A stretch of DNA of 64,000 bases from Stenotrophomonas nematodicola (GCF_009467805.1 NZ_WIAY01000011.1:1-64000); one strand, 5' to 3'; positions 1-8,858 are shown, counted from the first letter of the stretch. Notes: generated by a model not told the origin, from the sequence alone. A program made the numbers and translations.

Positions 1-14
1 GTGCTCTTCCGATC
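1..14. other. Probable Illumina adapter remnant at contig end
   Basis: The bases GTGCTCTTCCGATC equal the last bases of the common Illumina read-2 adapter, lacking only its final T. The sequence then continues abruptly inside a truncated GTAG repeat. This looks like untrimmed adapter at the end of a draft contig that broke in a repeat, not genomic sequence. Confidence 0.8.
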
Positions 15-133
15 CGGGCTCTGCCCGGCACCGAACCACCCGTAGTGCCGGGCTCTGCCCGGCACCGAACCACCCGTAGTGCCGGGCTCTGCCCGGCAAC
101 GAACCACCCGTAGTACCGGGCTCTGCCCGGCAC
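15..133 (+). repeat. SMAG/GTAG palindromic repeat array, 34-bp period
   Basis: Three full units begin with GTAG at 42, 76 and 110, exactly 34 bases apart, and a truncated unit lies at 15-31. Each unit is GTAG followed by an inverted repeat (TGCCGGGC-TCT-GCCCGGCA) and a short spacer ending in ACCACCC. This matches the GTAG-headed REP-like elements known from Stenotrophomonas. Small substitutions between units, such as TGCC to TACC, are paired by changes in the opposite arm or tolerated at the stem end. The array lies upstream of amiD. Confidence 0.85.
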
Positions 134-209
134 AGGAAGAAACAAGAAACGAGAGAGAGAAGCTGTATTGGCCGGTCGGTCCCGCAAGGACCCCCGGCCA
201 TTTTTTTGC

Positions 210-215
210 CACAAT
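210..215 (+). promoter_or_regulatory. Candidate leaderless -10 box of amiD
   Basis: CACAAT is followed by six C residues and then the ATG at 222, with no Shine-Dalgarno sequence. The 6-nt spacing would place the transcription start at the start codon. The same arrangement precedes seven other genes in this window. Confidence 0.4.
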
Positions 216-221
216 CCCCCC

Positions 222-968
222 ATGCCCAATCTCCGCGCGCCCCTCCTGCTGCTCGCATTCCTGCTGCTCGCCGGCTGCGCTACCACACCCACCGACCTGC
301 GCAGCCCGCTCGCCACCTGGGTGCCATCGCCGAACCACAACGCGCGCGGCCCGGTCATCATCGTTCTGCATCACACCGACCAGGACAACGTGCAGCAGAG
401 CCTGCACACCCTGCGGACCGCCAACAGCGGCGGCAGGGTCAGTTCGCACTATCTGGTGGGTGCCGATGGCCACATCTACCAGCTCGTCGCCGACAACCGC
501 CGCGCCTGGCATGCCGGCGGTGGACGCTGGGGCGGCCTCACCGACCTCAACTCCACCTCGATCGGCATCGAGATCGACAACGACGGCAGCAGCCCGTTCG
601 CGCCCGACCAGATCGCGGCCCTGATCCGTCTGCTCGACGACCTGTGCACCCGTCTGGATATCCCGCGCAGCCAGATCATCGCGCACGCCGATCTCGCGCC
701 CGCGCGCAAGCAGGACCCGAGCCGCTTCTTCCCGTGGCAGCAACTGGCTGCGGCCGGTTTCGGCCTCTGGCCGCGCGACGCCGACGGCCCCGCACCGGCA
801 GGCTTCGATCCGTGGCTGGCGCTGCAGGCATTCGGCTATCCGCTGGACGATCGTGAGGCAGCGGCGGGTGCTTTCCATCGCCGCTTCCGCGGCCGCGACG
901 ACCTGCCGCCCACGCTGGATGCCGAGGACGCCCGCATCCTGCATTCACTGCTGCAGCAGGCGCGGTAG
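222..968 (+). CDS. amiD: N-acetylmuramoyl-L-alanine amidase, AmiD-type outer-membrane lipoprotein
   Basis: The 248-residue product is a predicted zinc amidase that cuts the N-acetylmuramoyl-L-alanine bond of peptidoglycan or anhydro-muropeptides during wall recycling. Residues 1-19 form a lipoprotein signal peptide ending in the lipobox LLAGC. The Amidase_2 zinc ligands are visible as His50 (in VLHHTD), His155 (in IIAHADLAP) and Asp165 (in KQDPS). Their spacing equals that of E. coli AmiD (His50, His151, Asp161). The start at 222 was chosen over an upstream TTG because it gives a clean signal peptide. Another muralytic lipoprotein gene, mltA, follows 59 bases downstream. Confidence 0.88.
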   Translation: MPNLRAPLLLLAFLLLAGCATTPTDLRSPLATWVPSPNHNARGPVIIVLHHTDQDNVQQSLHTLRTANSGGRVSSHYLVGADGHIYQLVADNRRAWHAGGGRWGGLTDLNSTSIGIEIDNDGSSPFAPDQIAALIRLLDDLCTRLDIPRSQIIAHADLAPARKQDPSRFFPWQQLAAAGFGLWPRDADGPAPAGFDPWLALQAFGYPLDDREAAAGAFHRRFRGRDDLPPTLDAEDARILHSLLQQAR

Positions 969-1027
969 AGCCGACTCCCCGTCGCCCCTACAATTGCCTC
1001 CCTGCAGTCGCCACACGAATACCGCCC

Positions 1028-2188
1028 ATGAAGGCCCCGCGCCGCATCGCCGCACGCCTGTGTAGCGCCACGATCCTGCTGGCGTCGGTTCTGCTGACCG
1101 GCTGCGCCGTCCAGAACGCCCGCCCCGGCGCCGCACCTGCCAGCACCTACGCCAAAGCCGACTGGAACGCGTTGCCTGCGGTGTCCGACACCGACCTGAA
1201 GGCGGGTTTCGCGGCGTGGCGCAGCGCCTGCCCGCGCTTGAAGGGCGATGCCGCGTGGGCGCCCCTCTGTGTGGCGGCGGGTCACGTGGATGCCACGCCG
1301 GCCGCCATCCGCGCGTTCCTGCAGAACAGCCTGGATGTCTACGCCCTGCGTGCCGCCGGCAACCGTGCCGAGGGCCTGATCACCGGCTACTACGAGCCGA
1401 TCTATCCCGGCAGCCTGACCCGCACCGCGCGCGCCACCGTGCCGGTGTATGGCGTGCCGGGCGACATGGTCAGCGTGCAGCTGGACAGCGTCTACCCCGA
1501 ACTCAAGGGCAAGCGCCTGCGCGGCCGTGTGGAGGGGCGCATGCTCAAACCCTATGACGATGCCGCGCGCATCGCCGCCCACGGCGTCAACGCGCCCATC
1601 CTGGCCTGGCTCACCGACCCGATGGACCTGCAGTTCCTGCAGATACAGGGCTCGGGACGCGTCCAGCTCGACGATGGCCGGCATCTGCGCCTGGCCTACG
1701 CCGACCAGAACGGCCATCCCTACCGCCCGATCGGCCGCTGGCTGGTGGAGCAGGGCGAACTGGCCAAGGACGCGGTCAGCATGGACGCCATCCGAGCGTG
1801 GGCCAGCGCGCATCCGACGCGGGTGCCCGAGCTGCTGGCCAGCAACCCCAGCTACGTGTTCTTCGCCAAGGGTGCCGACGGCGACGAGGGCCCGCGCGGC
1901 TCATTGAACGTGCCGCTCACGGCCGGCTACAGCGTCGCGGTGGACCGCAGCGTGGTGCCGCTGGGCAGCCTCCTGTGGCTGTCCACCACGCGTCCGGATG
2001 GGGCGGCGCTGGTGCGGCCGGTGGCCGCGCAGGACACCGGCGGTGCCATCACCGGTGAGGTGCGCGCGGACCTGTTCTGGGGCACCGGTGATGCCGCCGG
2101 CGCGCTGGCCGGGCACATGAAGCAGAGCGGCCGCCTGTGGCTGCTGTGGCCCAAGGGCGTGGCGCTTCCCAGCCCCGGCGGCGGTTGA
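1028..2188 (+). CDS. mltA: Membrane-bound lytic murein transglycosylase A
   Basis: The 386-residue lipoprotein cleaves the MurNAc-GlcNAc bond of peptidoglycan with formation of 1,6-anhydro-MurNAc, on the periplasmic face of the outer membrane. The signal peptide ends in the lipobox LLTGC near residue 26. The MltA barrel domain follows, with TGYYEP near residue 120. The C-terminal 3D domain contains AAQDTGGAI, and Asp336 there is the expected catalytic aspartate. Length is normal for MltA. A TACAAT box at 1009-1014 followed by a short leader is a possible promoter. Confidence 0.92.
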   Translation: MKAPRRIAARLCSATILLASVLLTGCAVQNARPGAAPASTYAKADWNALPAVSDTDLKAGFAAWRSACPRLKGDAAWAPLCVAAGHVDATPAAIRAFLQNSLDVYALRAAGNRAEGLITGYYEPIYPGSLTRTARATVPVYGVPGDMVSVQLDSVYPELKGKRLRGRVEGRMLKPYDDAARIAAHGVNAPILAWLTDPMDLQFLQIQGSGRVQLDDGRHLRLAYADQNGHPYRPIGRWLVEQGELAKDAVSMDAIRAWASAHPTRVPELLASNPSYVFFAKGADGDEGPRGSLNVPLTAGYSVAVDRSVVPLGSLLWLSTTRPDGAALVRPVAAQDTGGAITGEVRADLFWGTGDAAGALAGHMKQSGRLWLLWPKGVALPSPGGG

Positions 2189-2253
2189 TCGCCGCGCCCC
2201 TCCGGCGCGCCGGGGTATGCTGGCCAGACAACGCCCACTGTCGCGGATGATCG

Positions 2254-2802
2254 ATGGCCCTTGCCCTGATCGCACTGCTCCTGATCGAAGTCGTCCTTCA
2301 GCTTGCGTGGGTGCCCTGGTACTTTGGCGTCGGCATCGTCGCCTTCACCGCGCGCGTTCCCGCGCCGGCGGCGCTGCGCTCCCGCCTTGCGCTGAACGCC
2401 CTAGAACGCGACGTCACCAACGAAACATGGCTGCCGCTGGTCTTCCGTCCCTTGCCGGATGGCCGCATCGCCTTCCGCGAGAGCTTCTTTATTTCCTTTG
2501 CGCGCCGCTACTACCCGGTGATGCGTGGTCTGGTGGCGGTGGACACCCGGCGCAACGAGGTGCGGGTCGTCGGCCTGTACAACTGGAATGCGTTGTTGAT
2601 CACCCTGGCGATTCTGCTGGCCAGCGCCATGATCCCGCGCGCGGCACCGATGCTGCTGATGCTGCCGGTGTTCGTGGTGAGCTACCTGATCCAGCGGCGC
2701 CGGTTCACTGCAGTGGCCGACGCGGTGCGCGCGCAGCTGGCCGAGGTGGATTCGGTGGAGGTGCTCATGGCCCGCCGGATGCAGGCCCGGAGCACACCAT
2801 GA
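2254..2802 (+). CDS. Conserved hypothetical membrane protein
   Basis: I do not recognise a family. The 182-residue product has a hydrophobic N-terminal segment (about residues 1-27) and a strongly hydrophobic stretch at about 108-150 that could hold two membrane spans. A basic loop (QRRRF) and an acidic, alanine-rich C-terminal helix follow. Segments such as RESFFISFARRYYP suggest a conserved cytoplasmic portion. Its stop codon overlaps the start of the following VOC gene (ATGA at 2799-2802), so the two are probably co-translated. Confidence 0.7.
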   Translation: MALALIALLLIEVVLQLAWVPWYFGVGIVAFTARVPAPAALRSRLALNALERDVTNETWLPLVFRPLPDGRIAFRESFFISFARRYYPVMRGLVAVDTRRNEVRVVGLYNWNALLITLAILLASAMIPRAAPMLLMLPVFVVSYLIQRRRFTAVADAVRAQLAEVDSVEVLMARRMQARSTP

Positions 2803-3149
2803 AAGTGACCCGCATTGTGGCCAACCTGCACGCGTCCAATCCTGCGCTCGCCGACCGGTTCTACCGCGACATCCTCGGGCTGCACGTGGCGATGGACCAC
2901 GGCTGGATCCGCACCTACGCCGGCGACGACACGATGGCCGTACAGCTCAGCATCGCCTCGGAAGGGGGCTCGGGCACTGCAGTGCCCGATCTCTCGATCG
3001 AAGTGGATGACCTGGACGAAGCGCTGCGCAGGGTGCTCCAGGCCGGCATCCCGCTGGCATACGGCCCGGCCAATGAATCCTGGGGCGTGCGGCGGTTCCA
3101 CGTCCGCGATCCGCTGGGGCGGCTGGTCAACCTCCTTCAGCACGTGTGA
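2799..3149 (+). CDS. VOC (glyoxalase/dioxygenase-fold) family protein
   Basis: The 116-residue product is a single VOC module with two beta-alpha-beta-beta-beta units. The typical FYRDILGL segment lies near residue 23, DLSIEVDDLDEAL follows in the middle, and the closing motif is FHVRDPLGRLVNLLQ. These resemble glyoxalase and bleomycin-resistance proteins. The conserved metal-ligand pattern is incomplete by eye, so enzyme activity and substrate cannot be stated. It overlaps the preceding membrane protein gene by ATGA. Confidence 0.8.
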   Translation: MKVTRIVANLHASNPALADRFYRDILGLHVAMDHGWIRTYAGDDTMAVQLSIASEGGSGTAVPDLSIEVDDLDEALRRVLQAGIPLAYGPANESWGVRRFHVRDPLGRLVNLLQHV

Positions 3150-3156
3150 GCGCGTA

Positions 3157-3616
3157 TCACCGGCCATCGCGCCGCGCGCGACGCCCGGGGCAGTCAGCGG
3201 GACGGGGTGGGGTACCGCTGTTGATCCTGGCCAGCGCGCTGGTGCTGGTTGGCTCGATCTTCAACGCGGCTTCGTAGCTGCGGCGTGCCTCGTCCATGCG
3301 CACCGACGCCAGGTACGCTTCGCCCAGGCTGTCGTGCGCATTGGCCGAGTCCGGGTACTGCGCCGTGCCCCATGCGAGGACACCTCGCGATAGGCGAGGC
3401 TGCCGGCTGTATCGGCTTGCCGTTGAGCACCTCCCTCAGCTTCCTGCCGAGCGCCACGACCAACGCGCGCTGCCAGTAATTGCTCAGCATGGTCACGCTG
3501 ATCTGGTGCGGCGCCGGACGCAGGCAGCGGATCTGGATGAACGCCATCGACACGTGCTGCCCATGCCGTGCAGCGATGTGGGTTGGCACCGTGGCGCTGG
3601 GCGCATCACCAGACAA
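3157..3616 (-). pseudogene. Remnant of a gene with a C-terminal TPR segment, frameshifted
   Basis: Two minus-strand frames together read like the 3' half of one protein. Bases 3616 to about 3400 encode a stretch containing SNYWQRALVVALGRKLREVL. After a frame change near 3370-3400 the reading continues as TAQYPDSANAHDSLGEAYLA and then MDEARRSYEAALKIEP, a clear tetratricopeptide repeat. No start codon context and no 5' half remain upstream, where the restriction gene now sits. Similar C-terminal TPR extensions occur on serine-hydrolase-type exported enzymes, but the parent family is not certain. The decay beside a defence gene suggests the gene was interrupted by the insertion of that gene. Confidence 0.6.
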
Positions 3617-3688
3617 GGCGCATGCCCAACTGCCACAGTTCGTTCAGACGCGAAGCGCTCGAGCGCTCTCCCGAACAGAGCAACTCTG

Positions 3689-5800
3689 TCAGCTGACCTC
3701 TTCGGCAGCTTGGTTGGCGGGCTGGTTATCCTTCCATGCGCCATACGTGATGGTGCTCCCCTTTATCCGCCAGGTCGTCCGTCCATTGTCTGCCCTTCCC
3801 ACCACCACTGCGGACGCTGCACTTGGGCTGGAGAAATCGACATCCGTCATGAATACCAGGTGGGTACCATCGGCGGACGGTGACAGCGCGCCGCCGGTCT
3901 GAAGCTCAAGACGCAGCTGCTCGTAGGCGTGGCTCTTGCCGGTCCAGTTCAGTCTTGCCTGCGAACCCTTCAATACCGTGAAGCTGTCCGGGCGCTGCTT
4001 TGCCTGCGCGGTGATACCGCTGCGTGAGCCGGAAATCTCAAACACGATGGAGCTTCCGTCGCCCTCAAGCAGTCGGAGAAGTTCCTTGCCCAACTCTTCC
4101 TTGCTCCTTCGGCCCTGCAGACGCCAATGGGATTCAAGCAGACCAACCATTCTGGCCTGACGCTTCTCCAACACTTCGAGCGTCCAGTCCGCATGCTGAA
4201 GTACTTCGGTCGTAAGGGCGAATGCTGAGGTCCCCCCCTTCGTGAAGTAGCTTGACTTCTTCCATCCGAAATCTCGGTTGCTCGCAGAGCTGTTCTTCTT
4301 CCTGCTGAGCAGTGCGAGGTTGCCGAGTCGATGGACCCAGCGCTGGTGGTCTGCTTTGTCAGGCATCCATACCGCCCATGTGCTGTTGGGTGCGGGTTGC
4401 TGAGGCATGACATGTTCGACGGAAACAACGTTGTGCAGATACGTCGCGGTGGCATCCGACATGAGTCTGTCGAGTCGCAGGAGCAGCAAAGCAAGAGCAC
4501 GGGAGGAATGTGTGTCGTACATCGCGCCGTCGAGCGCTGTGTAGGTAAGATGCTGCTCCTCGGCAGAAAGCTGCAGCGGGGAGGACACATCGAAGAGATC
4601 CATCTGCGATTCAATGGCTGTGGTCAGCGCGGAGAATCGTTCGATTCGGCCGTTCGGCCCAATCTTCCGGATCAGCATCGAGTAGCTGAGACGCTCAAGG
4701 TCACGGAAGAAATCGAGCACCAGCCCCGGGTCGTTTCGGTGAAGTACGAAGAACCGCAGGGCCGGCGGAACCCAGTCGTTGAATTCAAGTCGATTCAGCC
4801 ACGTGAGGTGCTCGTTGACCTTTTCGGCATGCTGGGTGCTCGTGTACACCGCATCCCGTAATTCCGAGAACGCTTCAGCCATGGGAATGATGACCTCGTC
4901 CACAAGTGGGCGGGGAGAGTGCGCAGTAAGCACGTGCTCCTTGAACTCCTTGAGGAGTGTTCCGTGAGGTTTGGATTTTCGGTAAACCATTCGAATGTGG
5001 CTGAACAGATCCCCGAACTCACTGCGGCCGAGATCCTCCTCCTTGCTCTCCCATTTCCGCGTGTAATCGTCGCGTAGGGATTCTTCGATCTGGCCGATGA
5101 TGTCGGCCTTCAGGATGTCGGTCGCACTCAGGTCTAGTCCGCGGCTGTTGAGAACGCCGAAGATCCGATATGCAGAGTCCAGGTCCGGCGTCGCCACGGT
5201 GACGAGATAGCAGCGAGTGATGATGAATTGGACGAGTCGTACGAGATCGCTCTGCGACAGTTTCGATAGCTCCGTCATGAATACCTTGGCGTTGGACCGC
5301 AGTCGGTCCTGCGCGTCCGGGAGCTGGTCATTCAGAGATACAAGCCGGATCAGGCCGTCCTCATGCTGAACGTACGTACGGAAGAACTCCCGGTCCCTAT
5401 CTCGCAGTGACAGGCGATAGGAAGGCTGGGTTGCTTTCACAACGCTGCCTTTTTCATAGATGCAGCTGGTGATCTCATTCTGAACAACGTCGTCAGCCAC
5501 CGTCGCCCGGATGGCGGAGAGCAGCAGAGTCAGCGTGGTCAGGCGCTGCTGCCCGTCCACTACAGTCGCTTCCGTCGATGACTCCGGCTTGATGAGAACG
5601 ATGCTTCCCAGGAAGTATGGCGTTGAATCGCCAAGGCTCTCGGGGGCAAGCGACAGGGCCGCAATCAGGTCATCAATGAGCTCTCTGGCTTGTTCGGTGC
5701 CCCATGAATAGGGCCGCTGATACCCGGGAATATGGAAAACGTAGTCAGCGCTGAAGATGCGGGAGAGCGACTGTTCTTTGGCGGTCAGTGTGTGCGACAT
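3689..5800 (-). CDS. DUF262-DUF1524-DUF4357 protein, GmrSD-like type IV restriction enzyme
   Basis: The 703-residue product joins the two halves of GmrSD-type modification-dependent restriction in one chain. Residues about 5-250 form the DUF262 NTPase/nickase domain, with YQRPYSW near the N terminus and the signature DGQQR at 82-86. Residues about 440-560 form the DUF1524 HNH-type nuclease, with EHVMPQ (His463), RLGNLALL and NSSASNRDF. The last 110 residues resemble DUF4357 (FTVLKGSQARL, then DFSSPSAASAVVVGR). Related proteins such as GmrSD, BrxU and SspE block phage with modified DNA or act with phosphorothioation. ATG 5800 is preferred over an upstream in-frame start at 5965, because homology begins there. 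GC content is lower than in neighbouring core genes, which suggests transfer. No modification gene is adjacent. Confidence 0.82.
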   Translation of the reverse strand: MSHTLTAKEQSLSRIFSADYVFHIPGYQRPYSWGTEQARELIDDLIAALSLAPESLGDSTPYFLGSIVLIKPESSTEATVVDGQQRLTTLTLLLSAIRATVADDVVQNEITSCIYEKGSVVKATQPSYRLSLRDRDREFFRTYVQHEDGLIRLVSLNDQLPDAQDRLRSNAKVFMTELSKLSQSDLVRLVQFIITRCYLVTVATPDLDSAYRIFGVLNSRGLDLSATDILKADIIGQIEESLRDDYTRKWESKEEDLGRSEFGDLFSHIRMVYRKSKPHGTLLKEFKEHVLTAHSPRPLVDEVIIPMAEAFSELRDAVYTSTQHAEKVNEHLTWLNRLEFNDWVPPALRFFVLHRNDPGLVLDFFRDLERLSYSMLIRKIGPNGRIERFSALTTAIESQMDLFDVSSPLQLSAEEQHLTYTALDGAMYDTHSSRALALLLLRLDRLMSDATATYLHNVVSVEHVMPQQPAPNSTWAVWMPDKADHQRWVHRLGNLALLSRKKNSSASNRDFGWKKSSYFTKGGTSAFALTTEVLQHADWTLEVLEKRQARMVGLLESHWRLQGRRSKEELGKELLRLLEGDGSSIVFEISGSRSGITAQAKQRPDSFTVLKGSQARLNWTGKSHAYEQLRLELQTGGALSPSADGTHLVFMTDVDFSSPSAASAVVVGRADNGRTTWRIKGSTITYGAWKDNQPANQAAEEVS

Positions 5801-6341
5801 AGGTCCGTGGAGTCGAGATCTGGCGAGGATGAAGTGCCCTGGACTGGACGCGCGCCGCCCTTGAAGATGCATCCGAGCACCTGAAGGGCAAGCTGGGGGA
5901 GAGGCGTCGTTCAGAGCCGCGACTGAGCTGGGGCGAAAGTCCCGATAAACGGCTTGGCCAATCAATGCTGTATCTGATGCGGGCGCTTCCCTGTGCGCAG
6001 CAGATCCTTCAGGTGGGCAGAGTATGCCGTAGGCACCAGGGGGGAGCGCAATTGGTTCCTTGAAGGGCGAGCCTCAGCGGACGCACCGGCCGAACCGGAT
6101 TGCCGCGGCAACGATCGGTGTCCTCCCCACAAGCCACCGCCGCCTTCCCGGCCGGCAGGTTCCCCCGGTCTGGCCGGCCGACGTTCTGCATTCGGGGATT
6201 CACCCGACAAGCGGTGCAGATGTACGGCAGGTGGGGCATAGCGTGCGTTCAGCGAATCCACCACAGTGGGTGCAGACAGCACAGACGTTGCCAATTCGTC
6301 CAGCGCCGGCGCGGTGCCGATCAGGCGCAACACCCCCGTTT
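5801..6341. other. 540-bp gap without a supported gene
   Basis: No frame has convincing coding character. A minus-strand frame around 6200-6290 has four closely spaced cysteines (CAVCTHC and LCPTC), and a neighbouring frame adds CTAC. This could be the decayed remnant of a small zinc-ribbon protein, or chance. The right end leads into the ntrB promoter. Confidence 0.4.
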
Positions 6342-6358
6342 TGCACTACATTGGTGCA
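6342..6358 (+). promoter_or_regulatory. NtrC-type operator containing the ntrB -10 box
   Basis: TGCACT-ACATT-GGTGCA is an exact match to the classical NtrC consensus TGCACY-N5-GGTGCA. It ends one base before the ntrB ATG. TACATT at 6347-6352, inside the operator, lies 6 nt from the ATG, which is the leaderless -10 spacing seen elsewhere in this window. NtrC binding would cover the -10 box and the start, so negative autoregulation is the simplest reading. Confidence 0.75.
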
Positions 6359-7417
6359 ATGACCGCCGCACTCGTTCCCCCCGCCCTCGACGCCCTCGGC
6401 ACGCCGGTCGCCTGGGCCGACGCTGACGGCCGCGTGGCCGGCTGCAATCCCGCGTTCTCGCGCTGGCTGGGCGTCAGTGGGCGCCGCCTGGTGGGCCAAC
6501 CGCTGGCCTCGCTGGAAGTGCAGGGCGAAGCCCTGGCGCACTTCCTGGCGCGCGACGAGCGCGATGTCCTGCGCCTGCACCGGCTGGCGCTGGCGTTGCC
6601 CGGCGACGCGCCGCGTTTTGCCGAGGGCTGGCTCAGCCGATGGGATGCAGGCGGGTGGCTGCTGGAGGCCCATCCGGTCGACGAGTTTCCCGGGCTGGAC
6701 CCGACCCAGGCGCTGCCCAGCGCGCTCAGCGCCGCCCTCAAGGGCCTGGCGCACGAGCTGCGCAATCCGCTGGCCGGCCTGAAGGGCGCGGCCCAGTTGC
6801 TGGCACGGCGCAACGCACAGCGCGACCCCGACGAGCGCGAGCTGATCGACCTGATCAGCTCGGAAATCGAGCGCCTCAACGGCCTGCTCGAACAACTGCT
6901 CTCTCCCGCACCGGCCGCACCGCACGCGCCGTTGAACATCCACGCCTCGCTGGAGCGCGTGCTGCGCCTGGCCGAGAGCGAGGGCGGCTGGGCGGTGCGC
7001 GTGCAACGCGATTACGACCCGAGCATTCCCGAATTCGATGGCGACGCCGATCGCCTGACCCAAGCGGTGTGGAACCTGGTGCGCAATGCGATCCAGGCCG
7101 GCGCCGGTACCGTCACCCTGCGCACGCGCGTGGAACATGGCGTGCGCATCACCGACCACCTGCACCCGCTGGCGCTGCGGCTGGAGATTGCCGATGACGG
7201 CCGCGGCGTTCCCGAAGAACTGGCCGAGCACCTGTTCCTGCCCCTGGTCAGCGGCCGCGCCGAGGGTACCGGCCTGGGTCTGGCGCTCGCCCAGCAGGTC
7301 GCGCGCGAACACCGCGGCAGCCTGACCTACCGCTCGCGTCCGGGGCACACCGTATTCACCGTGCTGCTGCCGATCGGCGGCGGCACGCCTGACGAAGAGG
7401 CGGCCACACATGGCTGA
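6359..7417 (+). CDS. glnL: Nitrogen regulation sensor kinase NtrB
   Basis: The 352-residue soluble kinase/phosphatase controls NtrC phosphorylation in response to nitrogen status through PII. An N-terminal PAS domain spans about residues 8-110. The H-box HELRNPLAGLKGAAQLL follows with phospho-acceptor His132, then the N box (LVRNAIQAG), the G1 box (DDGRGVP) and the G2 box (GTGLGLALAQQ). ATG 6359 matches the expected PAS start, although no Shine-Dalgarno sequence precedes it. The gene overlaps ntrC by 8 bases. Confidence 0.93.
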   Translation: MTAALVPPALDALGTPVAWADADGRVAGCNPAFSRWLGVSGRRLVGQPLASLEVQGEALAHFLARDERDVLRLHRLALALPGDAPRFAEGWLSRWDAGGWLLEAHPVDEFPGLDPTQALPSALSAALKGLAHELRNPLAGLKGAAQLLARRNAQRDPDERELIDLISSEIERLNGLLEQLLSPAPAAPHAPLNIHASLERVLRLAESEGGWAVRVQRDYDPSIPEFDGDADRLTQAVWNLVRNAIQAGAGTVTLRTRVEHGVRITDHLHPLALRLEIADDGRGVPEELAEHLFLPLVSGRAEGTGLGLALAQQVAREHRGSLTYRSRPGHTVFTVLLPIGGGTPDEEAATHG

Positions 7418-8858
7418 TCCAGTACCGTCCACCGGCCAGCGCGTCTGGGTGGTCGACGATGACCGCGCGGTGCGCTTCGTGCTGTGTACCGCACTGCGCG
7501 ATGCCGGCTACCAGGTCGATGGTTTCGACGGGGCGGCGGCGGCGCTGTCGGCACTGGACGCGCAGACCGTTCCGGACCTGCTGTTCACCGACGTGCGCAT
7601 GCCCGGTGATGACGGCCTGGTATTGCTCGACAAGCTCAAGGCCGCCCATCCGCAGTTGCCGGTCATCGTGATGTCGGCCTACACCGATGTCGCCAGCACC
7701 GCCGGGGCGTTCCGTGGCGGGGCGCAGGAGTTCCTGTCCAAGCCGTTCGACCTGGACGACGCGGTGGCACTGGCGCAGCGCGTGCTGCCGGCGCCCGATG
7801 CGGCGCTCGCCGCGCCCAGCGAGCCCGCCGCGCCCCCCGCACCGGACCAGCGCCCACAACTGGTGGGCGATACCCCGGCGATGCGCGCGCTGTTCCGTGC
7901 GATCGGGCGGCTGGCGCAGGCGCCGCTGTCGGTGCTGATCAATGGCGAAACCGGCACCGGCAAGGAGCTGGTGGCGCACGCGCTGCACCACGAATCGCCG
8001 CGCGCGGCCGGCCCGTTCGTGGCGCTCAACACCGCCGCGATTCCCGCCGAACTGCTGGAGAGCGAACTGTTCGGCCATGAGGCCGGCGCGTTCACCGGCG
8101 CCCAGCGCCGCCACGTGGGGCGCTTCGAACAGGCCCACGGCGGCACGCTGTTCCTGGATGAAATCGGCGACATGCCGCTGCCGCTGCAGACCCGCCTGCT
8201 GCGCGTGCTGGCCGAGGGTGAGTTCTTCCGCGTTGGCGGACGTGAGCTGATCCGGGTCGATGTGCGCGTGATCGCCGCCACCCACCAGGACCTCGAATCG
8301 CTGGTCGCGCAGGGCCGCTTCCGCGCCGACCTGCTGCATCGTCTGGACGTGGTGCGCCTGCGCCTGCCGGCGCTGCGCGAACGCCGCGACGACATCGCCC
8401 AGCTTGCCGACACCTTCCTCGCCGCCGCCGCGCGCAAGCTCGATACTCCGCCCAAACGGCTCACCGCCGCCGCGGTGCAGGCGCTGCGCGAACACGAGTG
8501 GCCCGGCAACGTGCGCGAGCTGGAGAACGTGTGCTGGCGCATGGCAGCGCTGGCGGCGTCGGACACCATCGGCGTGGCCGATGTCGACAGCGCGCTGCAT
8601 CGCGGTGGCAACCCGCGCACGCGGCCCTCCGGCGATCCCGGGCAATGGGAAACGCTGCTGTCGGCCTGGGCACGGCAACGGCTGGCCGAGGGCGCCGAAG
8701 GGCTGCACGCGCAGGTGCGCGAGCGGGTCGACCAGGCGCTGCTGGAGGCCGCCCTGCAGATCACCCACGGCCGCCGTGCCGAAGCCGCCGCGCGGTTGGG
8801 CATGGGCCGCAATACCCTTACCCGCAAGCTCGGCGCCGGCCGCCGCCGTGGCGCATGA
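7410..8858 (+). CDS. glnG: Nitrogen regulation response regulator NtrC
   Basis: The 482-residue protein activates sigma-54 promoters when phosphorylated by NtrB. The receiver domain has VVDDDRAVR and the phospho-acceptor Asp61 in LFTDVRMPG. The AAA+ domain has Walker A GETGTGKE, the sigma-54 contact loop GAFTGA and Walker B LFLDEIGDM. The Fis-type helix-turn-helix GRRAEAAARLGMGRNTLTRK lies at the C terminus. It overlaps ntrB and is probably translationally coupled to it. A perfect site for this protein lies at the head of the operon (6342-6358). Confidence 0.94.
   Translation: MADPVPSTGQRVWVVDDDRAVRFVLCTALRDAGYQVDGFDGAAAALSALDAQTVPDLLFTDVRMPGDDGLVLLDKLKAAHPQLPVIVMSAYTDVASTAGAFRGGAQEFLSKPFDLDDAVALAQRVLPAPDAALAAPSEPAAPPAPDQRPQLVGDTPAMRALFRAIGRLAQAPLSVLINGETGTGKELVAHALHHESPRAAGPFVALNTAAIPAELLESELFGHEAGAFTGAQRRHVGRFEQAHGGTLFLDEIGDMPLPLQTRLLRVLAEGEFFRVGGRELIRVDVRVIAATHQDLESLVAQGRFRADLLHRLDVVRLRLPALRERRDDIAQLADTFLAAAARKLDTPPKRLTAAAVQALREHEWPGNVRELENVCWRMAALAASDTIGVADVDSALHRGGNPRTRPSGDPGQWETLLSAWARQRLAEGAEGLHAQVRERVDQALLEAALQITHGRRAEAAARLGMGRNTLTRKLGAGRRRGA

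Noticed and set aside
5962-6333. A 123-codon minus-strand frame in the gap before ntrB
   Set aside because: No start context, family or clear codon bias. Only a few closely spaced cysteines in nearby frames hint at a decayed gene.
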